NCBI RefSeq assembly: GCF_028769735.1
Contig: NC_088172.1
Location: 91,836,951-91,900,950 of the forward strand
From: Zonotrichia leucophrys gambelii
Lineage: Eukaryota > Chordata > Aves > Passeriformes > Passerellidae
Direction of reading: 5' to 3'
Length of the DNA stretch: 64,000 nt
The stretch's first letter is position 1. The number at the start of each line of letters is the position of its first letter. The notes beneath the pieces were generated by a model, which was given only the letters and a program-made list of their open reading frames with translations, was not told the origin of the DNA and made no database searches. Below are positions 50,458 to 63,200 of the stretch, one piece after another. Both the position numbers and the translations under genes were made by a program.

Positions 50458-51325
50458 TGCCTGCTCAGCAAGTTCACTGGTGCAGGAAGCTGGGAGCAGT
50501 GGCTGATACCCCAGAGGGCTCTGAGCCCTTCAGAGGGACCTGGGCAGCCTGGAGAGATGGGCAGGGAAGAACCTCCTGGAACTGAACAGGGCAAGGGCAG
50601 GGTCCTGCAGCTGGGCAGGAGCAGCCCCAGGCACCAGCACAGGCTGGGGTGCCCTGCTGGGCAGCAGCTCTGCACAGAAGGACCTGGGGGTGCTGCTGGA
50701 CAAGGAGCTGTCCATGGGCCAGCCCTGCCCTGGGGACAAGAGGCCAAGGGGACCCTGGGCTGCACCAGGAGCTGCAGTGCCAGCAGGGCAGGGAGGGGAT
50801 CCTGCCCCTCTGCTCAGCCCTGGGGAGGCCAGTCTGGAGTGCTGGCTCCAATTGTGGCATCCTCAGGACAAGAGAGACCTGGAGCTCCTGGAGGGGGTCC
50901 AGCAGAGGGGGACAGAGATGGGGAAGGGACTGGAGCCCCTCAGCTCTGAGGAGAGGCTGGGGGAGCTGGGGCTGCTCAGCTGGAGAAGAGACACCGAGAG
51001 GAACCTCATCCATGTCTGCCAGTGCCTGCAGGGAGGAGCCAGAGCATGGACCAGGCTCTGTCCAGAGGCAGTGGGACAATGGGGCAGGAACTGAGGCTCA
51101 GGAAGTTCCACCTGAACTTGAGGAAGAACTTCCCTGTGCAGTGCCCGAGCACTGGGACAGATTGCCCAGAGGCTGTGGAGTCTCCCTCGCTGGGGATAGC
51201 CAAGAACCACCTGGACACCATCCTGTGCCCTGTGCTCTGGGATGGCCCTGCTGGAGCAGGGAGGTTGGAGCAGATGTCCCACAGTGGTCCCTGCCAGCCT
51301 GACCCATCCTGGGATTCTGGGATAT
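50458..51325 (+). mobile_element. CR1 LINE fragment, 3' half
   Basis: Reads left to right. It begins near the decayed catalytic region (CTGCTCAGCAAGTTC...GGAGCAGTGGCTGATACCCC). It continues through the CR1 blocks AAGGACCTGGGGGTGCTGCT, CTGGAGTGCTGG, GAGAGGCTGGGGGAGCTGGG and CAGAGGCTGTGGAGTCTCCC. It ends at CATCCTGGGATTCTGGGAT. The frame is broken many times, so several unrelated-looking frames appear on both strands. It is an older, GC-rich copy of a different subfamily from the 2.5-4.4 kb element. Confidence 0.92.
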
Positions 51326-52747
51326 CAGCCCCTCTCAGTTCAACTGGGAGAGCAGGAAAAGAGGGATGGGCTGTTCTTAAACCCAGCCTAGAGTTCATGA
51401 GGCAAAACAGTTTCTTTAGACATACTGGAAATAAAAAGCAACACTATTTGGGACTGAAATGTTGGATTTTTATACCAGGGAAAACTACTGCTCACAATGG
51501 GCTTGGTCCCTGGCTCTGTCCTGCTGTTTCACACACAGATCACACACATACCTTAGGCGCTCCCAGTGAAAGGCTGACATTTCTCCCAGGCACATCCCTG
51601 AGAGGCAGCTGCTGTCACTGCACACCAGCTAAGAGGGGTGCAGCATGCCATCCCCACCTCTTGCATGCACCCAGAGCCCAGGTGGACCTGCTGCTGCCCT
51701 GGGTTTGGCTGCAGAAAGCCCTGCCCAGGCACATCCCTCTGTGCCCTGTGCATGAGCAGCAGCAGGACATTCTGTCTGGATGAAAGCTGCAGGGAAAGGT
51801 GATCCAGTGGGAGGATCATCTATGGGTGATCCTCATGCTTGGGATACAGAGCAGACTACAGGTGTACTAAAGGAGCTGGCTTCCAACAGGGGAGCACAGT
51901 GCGAGGCTCACCTTGCTCCTGGAAGTGCTGGGAAGAAAGCAAGAGCATCCATTTGCTTATTAGTTACTTGGCTTTGGGATCCAAACCTTACCTGACTGGG
52001 AGAGAGAAGAGTTAGCAACCTGAAGAGCCCCCAAGCCCCCTTTGTGGATCCAAGAAGGGAAAAGGGGAGATGGTGACTGACCAAATCCAAGGCCAAGGTA
52101 ATGGCAGTATTATTTTAGCCCCTGCTGCTTGTCTTGGATCTCAGTGAGGAAACAAGCACACTCTGTGCAAACACAATAATGGTTTCCTTCTCTTTACAAT
52201 GGAAAATTACACCCACTTACCTGCCTCCTAGGGGGATGTTTGCATTTAATTCTCTGCTATTTACAAAATACTTTGAAAACCATGCATAGAAAATGGTTGG
52301 TAAGAGATGATTGCTCCACTTGTGTCAAAGGAAACAATGATCGGGGTGTCTTCAGGAGATGCACTTTTCTCTGTTTCAGTGCCCAAAACTGGATGGCATC
52401 AATGCTGAAGTGAGCTGCTGTGGGGGGTGTGTGCAGGGAGGCACCAGCTCTGCCTCGTCTGTCTCTGCAGGCCGAGAGCCCCGTCAGTGGCAGCTGATTG
52501 GGATGAGCCTGTCCCGGGAGAGCAGCACAGCCACGCCTCGCCAGAGGGACACAGGGAGTGTTTGTTCCTTTATCACCTCGGTGCAAACAGCGTGCCCTCA
52601 CCTGGCTCTGACAACCCTGCCATTTACAGTGACCCAATCTGTGCTGAATCAATGCTTTGGCAAATCCATCCCCCTGCACGCTGCTTCTTCAGTAATTCAA
52701 CAGCTGAGATAAAGGAAGTGCCCCTTGCTTTTTTCCTTTGGTTTTAT
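51326..52747. other. Intergenic, no gene seen
   Basis: Non-coding. No supported exon and no named repeat. Confidence 0.5.
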
Positions 52748-52965
52748 TTTTGGGGGGGGGTTTTTGGGGAGGGGGGATGTGATATTTGTCTGGTTTTTTT
52801 TTTTTTTTTGGTTGGGATTTTTTGGTGGTTTGGTGGTTTCAGAGTTGGGGTTTTTTTGTTTGTTTTTGGGTTTTTTGTTTTTGTCTTTTTGGGGTGTTGG
52901 GGGTTGTTTGTTGGTTTTTTGTTCTGTTTCGGTGGGGTTTTTTGTTTGTTTGGTTGGGGAGGAGT
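52748..52965 (+). repeat. G/T-rich low-complexity tract
   Basis: Almost only T and G on the plus strand: runs of up to about 17 T and up to 10 G, with many GGTTTTTT and TTGGGG motifs. Phe/Gly/Trp-rich frames crossing it are artefacts. Confidence 0.92.
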
Positions 52966-53960
52966 ATGGAAGCGAGTTATCCTAGGGAAACACCCCAGGA
53001 CCTCTTTTGACTCCTTCACCAGCATCCTCACCTGGAGAGAAACACAGCAGGGTCATTCCCAGCCTCTTCTAAGCTGACGGTGCAGAGCAAACCCTGAGCT
53101 GGGCATATCCCTGCGCAATCCCGCTCCCTTCAGCGCACACCTCCAGGGCACAAAGCTGCCCAGAGCAGCCCGACAGACGCCGGGACACCATCCCCGAGAG
53201 GTGACTGAGGCAGGGATCCGCAACCCGGCCCTTCCCTTCCTGGCTTTCGGAGGCAGAGAGCTCCCTCCAGTGGGGCGCGTGCCACGCTCCGTGCTGCTTC
53301 TTCCCAGGGAAAGGGGGAATGCCCATTGAAACCTCCTTTAAAAAACGCAGTTACCAGGCTCCAGCTGCAGGACACGCTGGGAAGGCAGCTGTGCTTTATA
53401 TCCGGCCAGGCCGAGGTGGTGGTGGGGGGATTTACAGCCAGCATCCAAAAATGCTGTCCCTGTCACTCAGTGAGTGGGGGCCCACCTGCCATAACCTGAG
53501 TAGGTTTCTCACCAAAATTTTAAGTCAGGTTCTGGAGGTGTTTCTCAGCCAGGCTGGAAGAAATGCCCCACAGATCCTCAGGCCATGCCAGGGCTTCCCA
53601 CAGAGCTCTGCCTGGGGGGCAGGAGAAAGCAGGCAGCATTGAGCACAATGCAGAATAACTTTTAATTTCACATTAACGACCAAAACATCTTACTTCCATT
53701 TTTCTTTAAAAGAAAATAAAGATTTTAATTTTCCTGTGCAGATCTCGAGTAAAGTAAATCAGCAGACGTACAGCCACATGAAGCAAATATTTTGTTCCCC
53801 TAGCTGAGCAAGCATTAAAAATATTAAATTACAACATGAGGAACACTGTTGTGGGATATTCATGGTCCATAAAACACAGCAGAAGGGTTGGCACAGCCAG
53901 GGGTTGTGGCAGAAACCTGGGGAAATGCAGGAGTACCTGCACAGGTCACTGAGGCTCCCC
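52966..53960 (-). other. Downstream flank and 3' UTR of the CUB/mucin-like gene
   Basis: Read on the minus strand, this follows the stop codon at 53,961-53,963. Candidate ATTAAA polyadenylation signals lie at 53,724-53,729 and 53,661-53,666. No canonical AATAAA was seen closer, so the 3' end is uncertain. No other gene was recognised. Confidence 0.5.
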
Positions 53961-54286
53961 TCAGAGTGGGGGAGGCTGCTCTGGGAATTGCTGTCCCTGT
54001 CCTGCCTGGCCAGGGGGGACACGGACATTCCAGAGCCACTCGGGGGCCCTGGCCCGCAGCTTCAGCTGCAAGGGGTCGAGCTGCAGGCACTGTCCCAGGC
54101 TGTGCATCTCCATGGCTGGCTCCTCCACAGCCCTCACCGCTGGCTCCTCGGGCCTTGGGCTTCTCCCGGGGGCCTGTCCGCACAGGGCCGTGACGCAGAG
54201 GCCCCCAAAGGCCACCAGCAGCACCAGGCCGGCCACCAGGGCTGCCCCCACCAGCATGTCAGCGTGGCGGAGGAAGATGCTGATCC
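53961..54286 (-). CDS. CUB/mucin-like gene, membrane and tail exon with stop
   Basis: Acceptor TCTTGCAG|GGATC. It encodes a hydrophobic helix (about residues 1,264-1,288, rich in Leu, Val, Ala and Gly) and a 73-residue tail with Cys at 1,284 and 1,289 near the inner membrane face (possible palmitoylation sites). The stop is TGA at 53,961-53,963. Confidence 0.9.
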
Positions 54287-57200
54287 CTGCAAGAGAAAAG
54301 CCACGGGCTCATCCTGGTGCCCACGAAGTGCCCCACATCTCCTCTGGGAAGTTCAGCACGGCCCCTGCACCCTCCAGGGACCCTCACACCTGCCTCCAGG
54401 CTGGAGCACATCTCCCAAATCTCCATTCCAGGGACATATATAGACCAAGAGCCCAGAGCAGCACAAGGATGGTGCTACCCCAGAAGAACCCTGACAGAGC
54501 AAAGCCATTGCCAAAGCCACATGCAGCTACATGAAGAATAAAAGGTCTGCTGCTGTTCCCATCCAGGCCTGGAGAGACTCTCCCTATGACCCAACAGATA
54601 AAGATGGAGTCATAAAATTACCTGTGTCAGAATATAACAATAACCAGCTGATCTGTACAGGCTTAGACTACTCAAGTTGTTAATTAACTTGGAGTTGGTA
54701 GGATGGGTGAGAAATTATATTTGGCTATGAGCTCACGTTAAGGTTTAAACCACTGCAGCCATGTAAAGCAGCCGCAGTGTTTGGAGCACATATTACAGAA
54801 TATTGCTGTTTTCCAGCCTGTGAGGCTCCATCACTCTGCAATTGGATTGGATTAGCCACCTCTGAGTATAGTCAAGCACCACATGCCATCTGCTCAGCCC
54901 TGTGTCAAAGCTGGAGTAAACACCAGGATCATCACTGTCCTTCTCACCAAGATCTACACAGGGTGACAGGAGACCAAAGGGCACCCCCAGGGGCCACCAG
55001 GTTTGCTGATCACATCAGTTACAGCAGAGGTAGCTCAGAAATCACCCCTGACCACACTTTGCTTATCACTTAAGGGCTCACATGTGCCAGATTGCAGCCC
55101 CGACGCAGAGAAAGCAGCAGACTGGGGGGAAGGAGCCTAAGGCTCATGGAGAGGTTCTATTCCCAGCCCTTGAAAAGGCATTCCACACGTGGCAGGGACA
55201 CCTAGAGCCACCACTCCCAGCACACACCAGCAGAGGGGCAGGACCCCTGGCTAGGAGAGAGCCCCTTGCCCTGGTGTGCTCACTCCCTCCAGCGGCTCTC
55301 CCCACTCAGGGCAGGGCAGCAGCAGCCCGGGGAGGGAGCAGAGCCGCACTTCCATCCCCTACCTGTCCGGGGAACGCGGATGCAGAGCGTGCCGGACTTG
55401 GTGGGAGAATGGTCCTCGTAGCCCTGCTTGCAGCGGCACAGGTAGGTGCCCACGCCATTGAAGCACTCCGCCTCCTCCCCGCAGAGGCCGAGCCCAGCCT
55501 GGCACTCGTTCACATCTGTCATGGGGAATGGATGCCCCAAAGTCAAGTCAGGCTTGGCATTAAAGGGTTTATCCCAGGAAAAAATAAAATAAACTGAAGC
55601 ACCCACCTTCAACGAAGAGTGAAACAAGCTGCAGCTTCTCCACGCCCACCGAGGTGCCAAGCAGCTCCTCCAGGTGGGAGCGCAGGAGCAGAGACACATT
55701 CCTGTCCTCTGGCTCCAGGTGCAGCCAGAAGGTGAGCAGCAGGTTGGCATCACTCGTCCTGAGGGCAGAGGAGAGCCCAGGGTGAAGCAGGAGGAAAAAA
55801 ACATCACTGCAGGCCCAGCTCTGACAGCCCATTTAGACCTTCCACCCTTGGCATGGGATCGTGGTGCTGCAGGCTCTTGCAAGAAAGAGCTGTGCCAAGA
55901 GGCAGCTTTGCACTTGGACCATGGGAAAAGGGAAAGCCCAGGAGTGGCTCCTCATTGGGAGCTAGGCTGAAATGACCAGATATTTGTGTAAAGTGAATTG
56001 TAGTAGCAATCTCTCTCACATTGCCAGATCAGCCTCTGCTGACAGCTCCCAGCTTTCTCCAGCAGGCACTGTGGCAGGTGAGATTATCCTCATTTTCCTC
56101 CAAAGTTTAAATCCATTTTATACCCTTATAGGCCCCAGATAATACTAAACACCAATTTTCACCATCTTTCCTCTAGAAAACAATTTTTTTTATACTTCCA
56201 GGACAAGTTACAGATCAAAGAAGAACAAACACATGTCTCTTCCTGGGGAAGGAGAGTGAGAAGCCAACACACTGCTAATCCAAGAAATATTACAGGTTAT
56301 AGCAGCCCCCTGCCAAGCCAGCAGCACAGCATTAACCCTACCTTTTGGCATCCTTTAGTTTTATTTCACTGACTCTACTGGCAGAAAGCTTCAGGTTCTT
56401 CTGGATCTACAAAGGAGCAGAGTGACCAGTGCTGATTTGATGTTCAGCCAGGAGGAGCATGACAGCAAACAGCTTCTTTTCTCACTGTAGCACCCTATCT
56501 TGCTCTCCCCCTTCACAAACCCCCCGGGATGCAGAGATGTCCCATAGCCCACTGCTCTGAGCCCTTTCTTCAGAACAATACCAGTTGTTTCCATTTGCTT
56601 AGCTCCAGGTCATGTCCCCCAAACACAAAAGCCCAAAATGCTCTCTTCTACATGAAGATTTAGGACATCCCATCTGCTCTTCTGTACCTCCCCATGCCCA
56701 CACTTACATGATCCTTCAGAGATTCAAGGAGACCCTTTTGGACCTCACTTCCACCATGAGGAATCCAGTCCTTGGGTTTGATTTCAGCAGTGACTTCAAA
56801 CAGCACATCTGCCAGAAAACACAAGATTCTGGCATGTTCAAATGCACATAATGCAAACAGGCTCCCTAAATGAACATCAACACCAGAGCAGCACCATGCT
56901 TGTGCAGGTCAGTGCCACAGGGTATTTCCAGGGGCTCTGCATCAGGTAGGACTAGTTGTGGAGTAACAGGTGAACACAAACCTTAGTTAATGCTCGTTGA
57001 TGAATACTGGAATTGATCTTTCAGTGAAAAACTGACACAAAGCAACATATCCAATCACATCCACATGCCTTTAGCCCTTCTGTTTCCCAAAGGGATTGTC
57101 ATAGTTACTGATGGAGTCTAAAAGCCAGTTTCTCTTGGAATCCGGACTGGCACAGGTTTGTCATTTGGCTGTTTAAAACCTATTTGTTCATCAATATTAC

Positions 57201-60200
57201 CCCCTGTTCAGAGCTGAGGCTCCTTCTGTATTGACTCCTTTGTGCAAGCTGTTTCTGTGGCTTGCTGGGCCCTAAAAACCCTGCATTTATATTGTTTGGT
57301 TGCTCTCCCTTAAGAGGGTTTTCCTTCTCTCCCTGGCCTGAGGAGCAGGATTTCTGCATATTTCTGATCCTGGTAGTCATGGCACATCCATTGGAACACA
57401 CTGGAGGAAATTCAGTTCATTCACCCTCATTCATCTTAGCGAAACCTTATTTAAATAGCCAACAAGTATTGCTTGGACTCAAACAAGCCAGCATATATGT
57501 CAGGGTTGGCACCTAAACTCAGGTTTCTCCAGGAGAGACACACAAAGTGGCCAAAGCACAATTGTGGGATTGCAGTGACATCTTAAAAAAATAACATCTT
57601 CAGAGTGGTTACTACTCAGAAACAACACCCACTGCTTTCTAAATGTAATGAGCAGGTGGTGTCCAGCACAGCCTCAGGCAGCTCCCTGGGCTTAGGGCAC
57701 TGTTTTAAGGCACTTAAAAGCTCTGCATGGCTCACCTCCAGGATGGTGCTGGGACTGCAGTCCTGTGTCGTTCCCCACAGATGACATCAGATCTGCCAAA
57801 GCAAGGGAAAGCATCACGCTGCTATCACTGATGTAGCAGTAAGGGGGAGGGAAAGTATGCTAGGTCTGTGTCACTTTGCAAAAAGAGTGCCATGTGCCAG
57901 CTCCTGCCTCTGTCCTTCATTCTGAAATTAAATGTCAGGCTCTGAAGACAACAATCTCTTCTCCTCTACAGCGGAAAGTGATCTTTAGAAAGAAATTACC
58001 TCAATAAACCTCATTTCCATTTCTGGAAGCAGACAAACTCTTATTCCTGTAAAACCACCAGAGCTGCCTTGGATCTTTGTGGAACAAAACAGCTTGGGCA
58101 TTGCATGTCAGCAAATCCAAAAGATCTGAGTAAAATCTACAACAGCAGAGCTAGAACAGTTTGGAGGTGAGGAAATAGCAATTGAACACATCTTCTGGTT
58201 TCAGGCAGAAATTAAAACATATCAGTAGCTAAATATTTCCTGTGTAAGTGATCTACCATCAACTCCTAAACTTTCTTAAGAGACAAAGGATTTTTCTAAC
58301 CTTTCTCCAGCTTCTGGAGCTCAAACTTAGTGAACATGCCTGGGAGCACTGTGAGAGGCTACAGAGGAATCAGTGCAAGACAGAGCTGTTTAAAACCAAG
58401 ACAAGCACTCCCAGTCTGCTTTGGGGGTGAAGTCACAGCTGAGACTCTGGCTCCTCCATGGATAACTCAAAACACCTGGATTAGTAACCAGCCTTTCTGG
58501 TCACTACTATGATGAGTAGTATAATCTCTTAGATGCCCATGTTAGAACTGATAAGCCTATGTCTTCTCAAGTCCCTCCCTCCCTGGATACAGAAGTCAAG
58601 AGTGGTACCATATGGCCCAGCTGAAGGTAACAGCCATGTCTGCAAATAAAACCCCTTAAGAGAGTGCTGCATCACTGGAGGTGGATATTGCACATTTCAG
58701 CCAGTAACAACAAAAAAAACCACCTTACCTAAGATTTCTTCAGTCCTTCCTCCCAGAGGCACCACATCAGCAGCAGTCGCACCAGGAGAGGGGTAGAGAG
58801 GTGTTTTTGTGCTGGTGCTCAGCAGTGGCTCTGCCAGCTCTGGTGTCTGTGTGTGATGTGCAGCAGCTGGCACTTCTGAGGGGCTGCCACTGGCAGAGAC
58901 ACCTACACTGCTGCTGGGCTTCTCTGAGCAAGGAGAGCCAGCTGGGTCACATGGGACCACAGTGACCAGAGCTGTTCCAGGGGCAGGTGGCTCAGCTTTG
59001 CCCCCAGTGTCCTGCCCTGGAGCTGGTTTCACCAACATGTCACGTTCAGTTTCTCTGCCCTTGCTTCCTCTGTCCTTAAGGTTCTTTTCCAGCCTGGTTT
59101 CATCCTGACCACATTCACTCTGGTTGGCACCAGACTGGCCATCTTCCATGAGATCAGGAGAATGTTGGCCCACCTCTTCTGGGCTCACAACACCAGGCTG
59201 GATCCTGCCACCAGCAGGTGCAGCTGGTGGGCCTGGAGGAGCTGTCAGCATGGACAGCAAACCTTTGGTCTCCTCTGTCCTCCAGCTCTCATTTTTAGAG
59301 GTCTCCTGGGCAGGCTCCTGGGGAGCTGCTTTGGTATCACTTGAAGAGCCCACAGTTTCAGAGTCTCTGAATACATAGTACTGTCCTCTAAAATACCTGT
59401 ATTCATGGCTTCTGGAACCACTCCCTGACAGAAACAACACCTGCACCTCGGTGGCTTGTACAGCAAAGACCAGAGTGCCTCGGTTGTGGCAGGCAAACAC
59501 CACTTTGGTTTCCACACTTGACGAGACCCCCTGGAAGATGATCCTGTCCTGGTTGTTGCCACAGCCATCACTCCCCTGGAACCCTTGGACATAGATAACA
59601 ATGTGTTTCTGGGGCCCTGCCCAGATGGTCCAGTTGCACCAGATGTTGGCTTTAATGTCCACGTGCAGCGGGAGGTGGAACTGGCCAGAGCCATCCCGGA
59701 GGATGCGGTGGCAGCTCCTGATGGGAAAGTACTCAGTTACCCAGGGAGGGCCCAGTTCTGACACATCTGCAACACAGAACAGAAACATTCTATTAAAGGC
59801 TATTATATTCACAAATTATATCACATATTACATTTTATATTATATATCAGACTTTTGGGAGTCTGCAAACTTCCACGGGAGAGGCAGCACTTCAGACTGC
59901 AAGACTTTTGCATTTCCTGCTGCAAAATTTCTGTGGTTTCAGCCCCTGGAGCCACATAACCACACTTCAGCTGGAGCTAAGCCTCTGTGAGAGGCTGCAC
60001 GAAGCAGAGCCAGTGCCAGCCAGCTCCAGGATGGAGCCAGCACTGGGCAGGCCAGTGAGGAGTCCTCCCCTGAGAGGGAAGGAGCTCATCAAGGTCTGAT
60101 GAACTGACTGCAGGTCCCATTCTCCTGCCCTTCCAGAGGCAGGGGAGGAGATTGAGAAACCACGAGCGAAGTTGAGCCGGGAAGATGGGAGGGGTGGGGG

Positions 60201-63200
60201 AGAAGCTGGTTTTAAGATTTAGGTTGATTTCTCATTATCCTACCCTAATTTGATTGGTAAGAAATGAAACCAATTTCCCCAAGTCTGTTTTGCCTATGAT
60301 GGTAGGCTGTCAGTGATCTCTCCCTGCCCTTATCTCACCTCACAAGCCTTTAATCATATTTTCTCTCCCCTGTCCTGCTGAGGAGCAGCTTTGGAGGGCA
60401 CCTGGTGTCCTGCCAGGGTCTCAGAGAGTCCAGCCCAGTTCTCCCCAGACAGCAGATTAGGATTGCCAGGTGGAGACTGCAGGTCAAAGGCACAGCCTTG
60501 TCCTTGCCTCACCAAGTACTTTTGATTTCTAAAGATGAATTGTGCCAAGACACAGAGTGCTGGGACACCTACCAGCATGTTTCCCTTGCTGTCCTTTTGC
60601 CATCTGGGTGTTCCTGGCTACACCAGAAGGCTCCCAAGGCTTTTGGTCTCTGGGCAGTGTTTCTCCCCGTGGAGCTGCAGGCAGATCAGGGTGTGCAGGA
60701 GTGGTGCTGAAGGAGGCAGCTGTCCTCTGCCCTGCACCCACCTGCACAGCTTCTGGGCTTCCCTGCATTTCAAACCCCCTGGATCTGGAGACAGAAGCTG
60801 GTTTGTCACTGGCAGCACTGTCCTGATGCTGCACAGGCACCTCCCTGGTGTCTGACAGGGAAGCTGGTGTCACCCCAGAGCCTCTGGTGGCATGGCCCTC
60901 AGGCTGAGCAAGCCTCACAGCAGGCCCTGGGGCAGTGACAAAGACTGGGGAGGGAATCCTGGCCATCAGGCCCACAGAGGCTGTGGTTTCACCTCCCTGT
61001 CCCAGCACCAAGTTTTGCTTTTGCTTCCCAGGGCCAAGGCATCTGGAGGACCCATCTGTGCCCAGTTCAGAGGCTGCTGATGGATGGCAAGGTGGTGAAG
61101 GGGAGACCATCTCCTGTCCTCCTGGGCTGGCTGGGGAGATGTTCCTTTGCCTGAGACTGATGGTGTCCCAGTCCAGAGGAGCTGGGGGAGAGGGCACCAT
61201 GGGCAGAGATTCCACTTGTGGAGGAAGAGGTGCTTCAGGAACTAAATCCAGAGAGCCAAAGCCTGCAGGGACAGGCACTGTGGAGGAGGTCACTGGCACA
61301 GGGATGGTTTCTGTCCCCAGGGCAGCCACAGGTGTCAGAGGATGCTCCAGCCCTGTTGCCAAAGCAGGTACAGCCAGCCCTGGTGCTGTGGGATGCAGTG
61401 CTGTTCTCCTCCTGACAGCTCCCCCAAAACTTCCCAGTGAGAAAATATCCATGAGCTTGGTATGCTGGAGGCCAGTTGAGCCTAGCTCAGGTTTAGGCAT
61501 GGACAAATGCCCCAAACTGCTTTGGCTTCTCTCAGGAAGCAGCTGCAAGTGATCCCTGGTGACCACATCAGAGGGGCTCCTCAGGCTGGGCATCAGCCCC
61601 TTGGTGAGGCCATCATCTGGGACACTCAGCAGGGCAGGACTTCCTTCCTTCTCCAGGCTGGCTGTGCTGAGTTGGCAGTCCCTGCTGGGACCTGTGCCCT
61701 GCTGGCTTTGTCCTGTGCCAGGGGACAGAGGCTCAGAGTGTGCAGCCAGGGCCAGGTGACCCGTGCCTGTTGGTTTAATGGTAAGCTGCAGGTGGCCCAG
61801 ACCTTCTGGCCTCAGGGTAGGGCTCAGGACAGCCTGGCTGCTCTCCAGACTCACCCCTGCTGGCTGCCAAAAAGGTTCTGCTCCCTGGAAGGCACCAAGC
61901 ACAGGAGTTTCCAAAGGCACACTGTGCACGGGAGCAGAACTCACAGCACTGCCCTCACTCACGGAGGGGTTCTGTCCCCACATGTCCTGAGCTGCAGTGG
62001 GGATTATTCCCTCAGGTGTTCCTATGCCTGGAGCCTCCAGCAGCTCAGACCCCAGCCCAGAAGGAGCTTTTGTTTCCAGAGCCTGTGTCCTTGCACGTTC
62101 ACGTGGGAGAAGTTCTGTAGGACTTCCCACAGCCGTGGGGTCCACAGTGATCCCTCTTCCCTGCATCTGCTCACTGCTCAGCACGGTGCTGCTGCCACGT
62201 GTGGCTGCAAAGCCCAGTGCACCCCTAAGGTTTTCAACCCAGCCAGACTGAAAACCACCACCTTTCTTTGGCAGTTTTGGAGCAGAATTTCCAGAAATTG
62301 CACCATCTTTGGAGGAAGAGGCACCTTGCTGGTCTTCAAAGATGTAGTACTTCCCTTTAAATCCTGCATCTCTCTGGTTTGGCAAGTACCTCTTCAGCAG
62401 CACAACATGGACAGCCTGAGCAAAGGTGGCAAAAACATGCATCTCCTTTTTCCAGCAGGCATAAACAACACTGTTTTCCACCAGGGAGGAGACTCCTTCA
62501 AACAGAATTTTGTCCTCATTTTTGTTGCAAGCATCCTTAGTGATAAATCCCTGGATATAAATGATGATGTGCTTCCTGGAGCCCGCCCAGATGGTCCAGT
62601 TGCACCAAAAGCTTACAGGGAAATCAGCATGGAATGCTGGAGGAGAAAACTCCCCATATTTGTCCTTCAGCACTCTGTGGCAGCTTCTTATAGGCACATA
62701 GGCCAATAACCAAGGAGACACCAGCTCTGGAAGACAAGAAGCAGCAACCAAGTTTTTCCCCATTTCCACTTTCAAAGAAATTATTACCATCTTTATTTCC
62801 AGAAATTATCTTCAGATCCCTCTCCTCCCCATTTTGGTACCTCCTGTTCACATTTGCCGGCCAACATGGAAAGCCATGAGTGGGAAAGCATGGGAGTAAG
62901 CTCTTGGAAAGTTGGAGAAGCCCTGGCTGCCACCACCTCCTGCTCTATGGCTGTGCCCCCACAGTCCCAGAGCAGGGCACTCCCATGCTTTGACCCCCCC
63001 ATGGCCATGCAGGAGCACAGAGGTGCCAGGACAGCCACACAATGGGTGCCCCACATCCCAGGGAGGCTTCTCCTCTGCAGGGTCAGGCTGTTTAGGGAGC
63101 AGGGCTAAAGGCTCAGGGAGCTGCCCCAGCTGGGAGAGTTAGGAAAGCAAAGAGAGCTCTGCTACATTTGGGTTCAGCCTGTGGGCTGGGTTTGTTCATA

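Noticed and set aside
50379..51819. Several 130-253 codon frames on both strands
   Set aside because: They lie in a decayed CR1 fragment and its flank. None keeps the reverse transcriptase reading frame for long.
60935..62709. Plus-strand frames of 205 and 400 codons
   Set aside because: They are antisense shadows of the long Ser/Thr/Pro-rich exon of the minus-strand CUB/mucin-like gene, which has domain and splice support.
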